Shown here piece by piece: positions 5,871 to 9,436 of a DNA stretch of 9,436 bases. Each line of letters opens with the position of its first letter. Position 1 is the first letter of the stretch. The DNA is from Gemmatimonadales bacterium (GTDB lineage Bacteria; Gemmatimonadota; Gemmatimonadetes; Gemmatimonadales; GWC2-71-9). The notes under the pieces were generated by a model. The model was not told the DNA's origin. It saw only the letters and a list, made by a program, of their open reading frames with translations, and ran no database searches. The DNA lies in contig JACDDX010000043.1 in the NCBI GenBank assembly GCA_013816685.1, forward strand, positions 1 through 9,436, in the 5' to 3' direction. Both the position numbers and the translations under genes were made by a program.

Positions 5871-5947
5871 ATGACCAGCGCCCCCCTGCGGGCGGCCTGC
5901 AAGATACCCTGTCGACGGTGATGACCCGCCCGGCTTGCGCCCCGTGA
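5871..5947 (+). promoter_or_regulatory. Chain of overlapping mini-ORFs upstream of the SpeH-like gene
   Basis: ATG 5871 has GAGGA four bases upstream and opens a 16-codon ORF (MTSAPLRAACKIPCRR). Its TGA (5919-5921) shares one base with the next ATG (5921-5923). That opens an 8-codon ORF (MTRPACAP) whose TGA (5945-5947) overlaps GTG 5944-5946, a candidate start of the SpeH-like gene. CGGGCGG (5889-5895) can also pair with CCGCCCG (5926-5932) across a 30-nt loop just before the TTG start. The chain could couple or regulate translation; in GC-rich DNA it could also be chance. Confidence 0.3.
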
Positions 5948-6267
5948 CCGGCCACGCAGTCACGGCGCGTTTCAACCAGCAGGTAGTGGAGTTGACCTCG
6001 CTGGTCTCGGTCCGCCTCGCCGACCCCGACGCTCTCTCGGCTGTGGTCGTCGCCGCGGCCAGCGCCGTCGGGATGTCAGCGCACGGGCCGCCGCAGGTCC
6101 GGGCCGGACCGGCGGGCATTGCGGTAGGGATGCTTTGTCGCGATGGGCATATCGTGCTGCATACCGCGCCGGACGAGGGGATCTGCTTCATCGATGTCGC
6201 CGCGCGGGCGCCGATCCGCGTCGGCAAGGCGATAGAGATCATCGCCCGGCGGTTACTGGCCGGCTGA
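5935..6267 (+). CDS. SpeH/SpeD-like AdoMet decarboxylase-fold protein without catalytic residues
   Basis: This 110-aa protein aligns by eye end to end with short bacterial S-adenosylmethionine decarboxylase proenzymes (about 120-130 aa). TGHAVTARF matches the N-terminal GRHLVAEF strand, PAGIAVGML the SGVVVIS strand, and HIVLHTAPDEG...ID the HLTIHTWPEYG...ID core. In Thermotoga SpeH, Ser63 becomes the pyruvoyl cofactor, with His68 and Cys83 as catalytic partners. Here these are Gly71 (codon 6145-6147), His76 (kept) and Arg91. Without the serine no self-cleavage or pyruvoyl group can form, so decarboxylase activity is not expected. It may bind AdoMet or a polyamine, or modulate another enzyme, as the trypanosome AdoMetDC prozyme does; this is inference. 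The start is uncertain: TTG 5935 or GTG 5944, the latter overlapping a mini-ORF stop. No other polyamine gene is adjacent. It diverges from the pgsA-like gene and converges on the M16 peptidase gene. Confidence 0.72.
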   Translation: MRPVTGHAVTARFNQQVVELTSLVSVRLADPDALSAVVVAAASAVGMSAHGPPQVRAGPAGIAVGMLCRDGHIVLHTAPDEGICFIDVAARAPIRVGKAIEIIARRLLAG

Positions 6268-6311
6268 CGGCGCCGGGCTGGCACGCCCCAGGGTCCTGGC
6301 TCATTCCCGCT

Positions 6312-8966
6312 TCAGCTGGCGCGAGGTCCGCCGGTTCCCCGAACCACCCCTTCGGCCCGGCTCGACGGCACCAGGCACTCGCGCGCCAGGTCGCGGATCT
6401 GCTCCCTGGTCACGCGACGGTAGGCGGCAGCAGGGTCGGCCAGCTCCGTCAGCCCGGCGCCGCTGATCCACGCCTCGAGAATCTCTCCGACCAGCGCACC
6501 CGCGCTCTGCCGTGCGACCTCCGCCTGGCCCGCCAGATAGTTCACCGCCTGCTCCAGCTCGGCGTCGCTCACCAGCTCGTGGCCAAACCGGGCGAGTTCG
6601 TCCAGCATCGCCGACCGGGCCTCGGCCTCGCGATCGGGAGACGTGGCGATGTAGCTGACGAGGGCGCCAGCCCGCGCTTTGAGCCACGCGGAGGCGACCA
6701 CGGTGTAGGCGAGTGAGCGCCGATCCCGCAGCGCTTCGAACATCCGGCCGCCCAGCCCGCTCGACACCGCCGCCCACACCTGAGCGGCAGGCCGACGCGG
6801 ATCCCGGTGCCGCGGTCCCGGAAAAATCATCGCGAAGGCAACCTGCGCCTTGTCGCGCGTGACCACGCTGAGCGCCGGCTCCCCCCGGGTCTGTTGCCAG
6901 GCGAGCGGCGACAGGTCGTAGCCCCGCGGCCGGTGCGGCGCATCGACAAACACCCCCGCCAGAATGTCCGCCGCGTCCTGAGGCTCGACATCGCCGACCG
7001 CGAGCACCACAGGGCGCGCGCCGAGGAGCGCGCGTGTGTGCCAGTCACGCACATCGGAAGCGGAGAGCTCCGGAAGGGTGTCGGGAAGTCCGCCCACCGG
7101 TAGCCCGTAACCCTGGTTACCGAACGCCACCCGGAATCCGAGCTGAAACGGAAACCGGAACATGTCGTCAGCCACCTGCTCCGCCTCCGCCGTCATCACC
7201 CCTCGCTCCGCCTCGATCTCGCGTTCGCCCAGGCGCGGTTCGGTATGCACGAGACGGAGCAGGCCCGCCGCCTCAGCGAGGTGCTCGCTGAGGACGGTGG
7301 TGCCAAGGCCGAGCCAGTCGGATGCGGTTGCGGTGCCGAGCGTGCCGCCCAGTCGCTCGAAGGCGAACGCGAGCGCCGTCCCATCGAGGGGGCCGGCGCC
7401 ACGCACCGCGCTCCGGACCGCGAGCGCGCCGAGACCGGACTGATCTGCCGGCTCGATCTCGCGCCTCGGCACGTACACCCCCAGCGTCACGAGCGGCACA
7501 CCCGCTTTGCGCTGGACGAGCAGGTCGACGCCGGGCAACACAACGTGCAGCACGCCGCCCTCGGTCGAACCTGTTGCATGCACCCGCGGCCGACGCGTGA
7601 CCGGTGCGGTCCGCACCGGCGGCAGCGCGGGCAACAAAGCCGCGGCGAAGCTCCGGCCCAGCGCCTCCCCGGTCAGGTCGATCCCTTCGCCGTGCGGGAG
7701 GTACACCACCGCGGAGACGGCGTCGGGCTCGAGGTAGCGAGTGGCCGCCTCCCGGATCTGTCCGGCACTGGTCGCGGCCAGCGCCTCGTACTCGCGATCG
7801 AGCAGGCTGATATCCTCGAGCTGTTCAGCCGCGGCCAGTGCGGATGCCCGCCCCTCCATGCTCTCCATCTGGCGGGCCCAGCGCGCACGCATCAGCATCC
7901 GCGCCCGGTCCACGTCCTCGTCCGACGGCCCGTCGAGCCGCAGTCTCGCCACCGCCTCCGCGATCCCGCGGACCGCGTCGTCGAGCCGCGCCGGCTCGAG
8001 ATCGGCGGAGATGGCGAACACGCCGAGCTCCGTGGGGGAGTAGTTGTGGGCGGAGACCGAGGTCACGGTCCCGGTCTGCCGGAGCGAGCGGTACAGCCAG
8101 CTCCCGCGGCCCGTCGCAAGGACGGCCGCGGCGAGGTCGAGCGGCGTCGCGTCGGGGTCGAGCGGCGGCACCGCGCGCCAGCCGAGGGCCAGCTCCGCCT
8201 GGGTCACATCGCCGCGGAGCGTTCGCGCGCGGACGCCGAGCCGCGGTGGCTCCTCTGGAGACCGATCGGTCGCAGGCACGCCCGGCGCCCAGTCACCGTA
8301 GGCGCGCTCGGCGAGCTCGACGGCGGCGTCCACCTCGATATCACCCACGATGGCGACGACGGTTCGCGACGGCACGTACCGGGAGCGGTAGTAGCCCCAG
8401 AGGTCGTCCCGGCGAAAGCCGGCCAGCACGTCCTCATGCCCGATCCGCCAGCGCCGAATGCGGTGGCGGTCAAACATCAGCTCGTGCAGCGTTTCATACG
8501 CTACCGCGCCGGGCGTGTCGAGCTTGCGCTTCGCTTCCTGAATGATCACTTGGAGCTCGCGCGCCAGCTCGCCGTCATCGATGACCGAATGCCGCAGCGC
8601 GTCCGACTGGATGTCGAGCGCGGCCTCCAGCCCGTGCGCGGGCAGGACGGTGAAATAGCTGGTGTGATCGTAGCTGGTGCTCGCGTTGAGATATCCGCCC
8701 GCGGCCTTGGTCTCCCTGGCAATCGCGCCGACACTCCGGCGGCTCGTCCCCTTGAAGAACATATGCTCCAGCACGTGGGAGATGCCGCCCCACCGGTCCG
8801 GCTCGTCGAAGAATCCGGCGAGCACCCGCGTCACCACCGCCACGACAGGAGCCGACTCGTCCCGCTGCACGAGCAGCGTAAGACCGTTCGAGAGTACCTC
8901 CCGCCGCACCCCGCTGGTCCACGAGGAGGGAAGTGAGAGGGCCGAGGGCACCGTGGCAACGGACAT
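6312..8966 (-). CDS. M16-family zinc metallopeptidase, two fused M16 units
   Basis: This 884-aa peptidase of family M16 has two M16 halves in one chain. The first half (about 27-360) carries the inverted zinc motif H64-V-L-E67-H68 and the downstream E137-x6-E144 (ELQVIIQEAKR), so it is the catalytic unit. The second half (about 484-815) has GLGALAVRSAV at the HXXEH position and no zinc ligands. It keeps the C-domain motif MFEALRDRRSLAYTV, with R747 and Y754 matching the Arg/Tyr pair used for substrate binding. This equals the division of labour of M16B heterodimers, here as a fusion; length also resembles M16A/PqqL-type enzymes. A linker with Pro-rich LLPALPPVRTAPVTRRP lies near 445-460. No signal peptide is visible at MSVATVPSALSL, so it is probably cytoplasmic, or exported by an unrecognised route. 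The ATG (8964-8966) lacks a Shine-Dalgarno. It degrades peptides, likely without sequence-specific substrates. Confidence 0.94.
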   Translation of the reverse strand: MSVATVPSALSLPSSWTSGVRREVLSNGLTLLVQRDESAPVVAVVTRVLAGFFDEPDRWGGISHVLEHMFFKGTSRRSVGAIARETKAAGGYLNASTSYDHTSYFTVLPAHGLEAALDIQSDALRHSVIDDGELARELQVIIQEAKRKLDTPGAVAYETLHELMFDRHRIRRWRIGHEDVLAGFRRDDLWGYYRSRYVPSRTVVAIVGDIEVDAAVELAERAYGDWAPGVPATDRSPEEPPRLGVRARTLRGDVTQAELALGWRAVPPLDPDATPLDLAAAVLATGRGSWLYRSLRQTGTVTSVSAHNYSPTELGVFAISADLEPARLDDAVRGIAEAVARLRLDGPSDEDVDRARMLMRARWARQMESMEGRASALAAAEQLEDISLLDREYEALAATSAGQIREAATRYLEPDAVSAVVYLPHGEGIDLTGEALGRSFAAALLPALPPVRTAPVTRRPRVHATGSTEGGVLHVVLPGVDLLVQRKAGVPLVTLGVYVPRREIEPADQSGLGALAVRSAVRGAGPLDGTALAFAFERLGGTLGTATASDWLGLGTTVLSEHLAEAAGLLRLVHTEPRLGEREIEAERGVMTAEAEQVADDMFRFPFQLGFRVAFGNQGYGLPVGGLPDTLPELSASDVRDWHTRALLGARPVVLAVGDVEPQDAADILAGVFVDAPHRPRGYDLSPLAWQQTRGEPALSVVTRDKAQVAFAMIFPGPRHRDPRRPAAQVWAAVSSGLGGRMFEALRDRRSLAYTVVASAWLKARAGALVSYIATSPDREAEARSAMLDELARFGHELVSDAELEQAVNYLAGQAEVARQSAGALVGEILEAWISGAGLTELADPAAAYRRVTREQIRDLARECLVPSSRAEGVVRGTGGPRAS

Positions 8967-8997
8967 GACGGGTATCGCTGGTTGAGGGCTGAACGCA

Positions 8998-9033
8998 GAA
9001 CGGGATCCCGAGAAGTTAATCGGGACCCCGTTC
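8998..9033. terminator. Long hairpin between two minus-strand genes
   Basis: GAACGGGATCCCGA (8998-9011) pairs with TCGGGACCCCGTTC (9020-9033): a 14-bp stem with one A-C mismatch and an 8-nt loop (GAAGTTAA). It lies 32 bases before the M16 ATG and 31 bases after the stop of the upstream gene. No T-run follows on either strand. It could be a noncanonical or Rho-assisted terminator for the upstream gene, or a 5'-UTR structure of the M16 mRNA. Confidence 0.55.
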
Positions 9034-9064
9034 GGGGCCGTGCGAGCGTCGGTTCAGACTGCGA

Positions 9065-9436
9065 TCAGTGCACGATGCGGAGCACGCCCGCTTCGGCGCC
9101 GCCCCGGATGAAAGCTTCCGCGTTCGTGGTGGGAATGATCACGCCGGTTTCCGCCTGGCCCCGGCGCGCGAGGCTCGCCATGAAGTCGCCCAGCGAGCCG
9201 TTGGCCCATTCCCGGTCGGCCGCTTTCATCTGCACCAGGATTTCGTCCCAGGTCCCCTTGATTGCCTGCCCGCTGAGGGTGACGACCTGGTGTCCCTCCG
9301 GCGCACCGGGACGCTTCTGCATGGCGTGGAGCTCGCCGAGGAGCGTACCGAAGAGCTCGAGCTGATGCGGATCGCGCACCGACCCGTCGGGCTGCTGGGC
9401 CTCCACCTCGGCGAGCAGCATGTCGATCTCGTCGGG
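9065..9436 (-). CDS. Unrecognised protein, C-terminal 123 residues (5' end outside window)
   Basis: The open frame runs in from the right edge and stops at TGA 9065-9067. The visible 123 residues are soluble with no Cys and no membrane segment. In order they show an acidic helix (DEIDMLLAEVEAQQ), a segment DPHQLELFGTLLGELHAMQKR, a compact GHQVVTLSGQAIKGTWDEIL region, a helix with DREWANGSLGDFMASLARRG, and a C-terminal VIIPTTNAEAFIRGGAEAGVLRIVH. The alternation of beta-like (QVVTLSG, TGVIIPT, GVLRIVH) and helical stretches suggests a small alpha/beta domain. I do not recognise a family. An ATG at 9419-9421 could be the start, but the frame is open to the edge, so this is undecided. It precedes the M16 gene by 98 bp on the same strand, with a hairpin between, so co-transcription is uncertain. 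Confidence 0.7.
   Translation of the reverse strand, partial: PDEIDMLLAEVEAQQPDGSVRDPHQLELFGTLLGELHAMQKRPGAPEGHQVVTLSGQAIKGTWDEILVQMKAADREWANGSLGDFMASLARRGQAETGVIIPTTNAEAFIRGGAEAGVLRIVH

Noticed and set aside
5811..6284. N-terminal extension of the CDP-alcohol phosphatidyltransferase frame
   Set aside because: The extra ~158 residues are Arg/Thr/Ser-rich, not family-like, and overlap the divergent SpeH-like gene. The family match starts near residue 13 of the short form.
6268..6311. Possible terminator between the SpeH-like and M16 gene ends
   Set aside because: CCAGG/CCTGG leaves only a 2-nt loop and no T-run follows; too weak to call.
7245..8936. 563-codon + strand open frame opposite the M16 gene
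   Set aside because: The translation is rich in Arg, His, Pro and Gln with no domain, and it lies fully antisense to a clear peptidase gene. It is a product of GC-rich codon bias.
1..9436. Mobile element, CRISPR array, tRNA or defence system
   Set aside because: No transposase, integrase, long direct or terminal repeats, spacer-repeat pattern or tRNA-like cloverleaf was seen on either strand.

Overview
The window is GC-rich, gene-dense bacterial DNA with short intergenic gaps. No gap exceeds about 190 bases, and I see no rRNA, tRNA, insertion sequence, phage gene or CRISPR array. The gene content suggests an environmental Gram-negative bacterium: a periplasmic DsbA-like oxidase with a VKOR partner, a small signal-peptide-bearing beta-barrel-like protein, and a fused two-domain M16 peptidase. 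Its style (signal cleavage near Ala-Gln, many short lineage-specific proteins, GTG starts) is compatible with Gemmatimonadota. That placement is an inference from style, not from a marker gene.

Layout, left to right: (1) The 3' end of an acetyl-CoA synthetase gene on the + strand enters from the left edge and ends tail to tail with the next block. (2) A tightly packed minus-strand operon, in transcription order: a 100-aa hypothetical protein (3879), a DsbA-like membrane-anchored thiol oxidase (3598/3580), a four-TM VKOR-family membrane protein (2921) and a Kup potassium transporter (2483). Every junction overlaps or abuts (ATGA overlaps; TGA directly followed by GTG), so the genes are probably translationally coupled. 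DsbA plus VKOR makes a complete disulfide-forming pair, with VKOR in the role of DsbB. (3) A 188-bp divergent intergenic region, then an 87-aa hypothetical gene on +. A 14-codon leader ORF precedes it, and two hairpins follow it, one of them a clear intrinsic terminator. (4) A second minus-strand cluster: a PgsA-like CDP-alcohol phosphatidyltransferase (5810), an OsmC-family protein lacking the usual second cysteine (5264) and a small secreted beta-rich protein (4861). (5) Divergent from that cluster, a single + gene for a S-adenosylmethionine-decarboxylase-fold protein that lacks the pyruvoyl-forming serine and the catalytic cysteine. (6) On minus, an 884-aa fused M16 peptidase, then a hairpin-bearing spacer and the 3' part of an unrecognised gene running off the right edge.

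The most interesting items are the degenerate SpeH-like protein with its chain of overlapping mini-ORFs, the compact disulfide-formation operon joined to a potassium transporter and an uncharacterised acidic protein, and the OsmC protein with Arg at the resolving-cysteine position.
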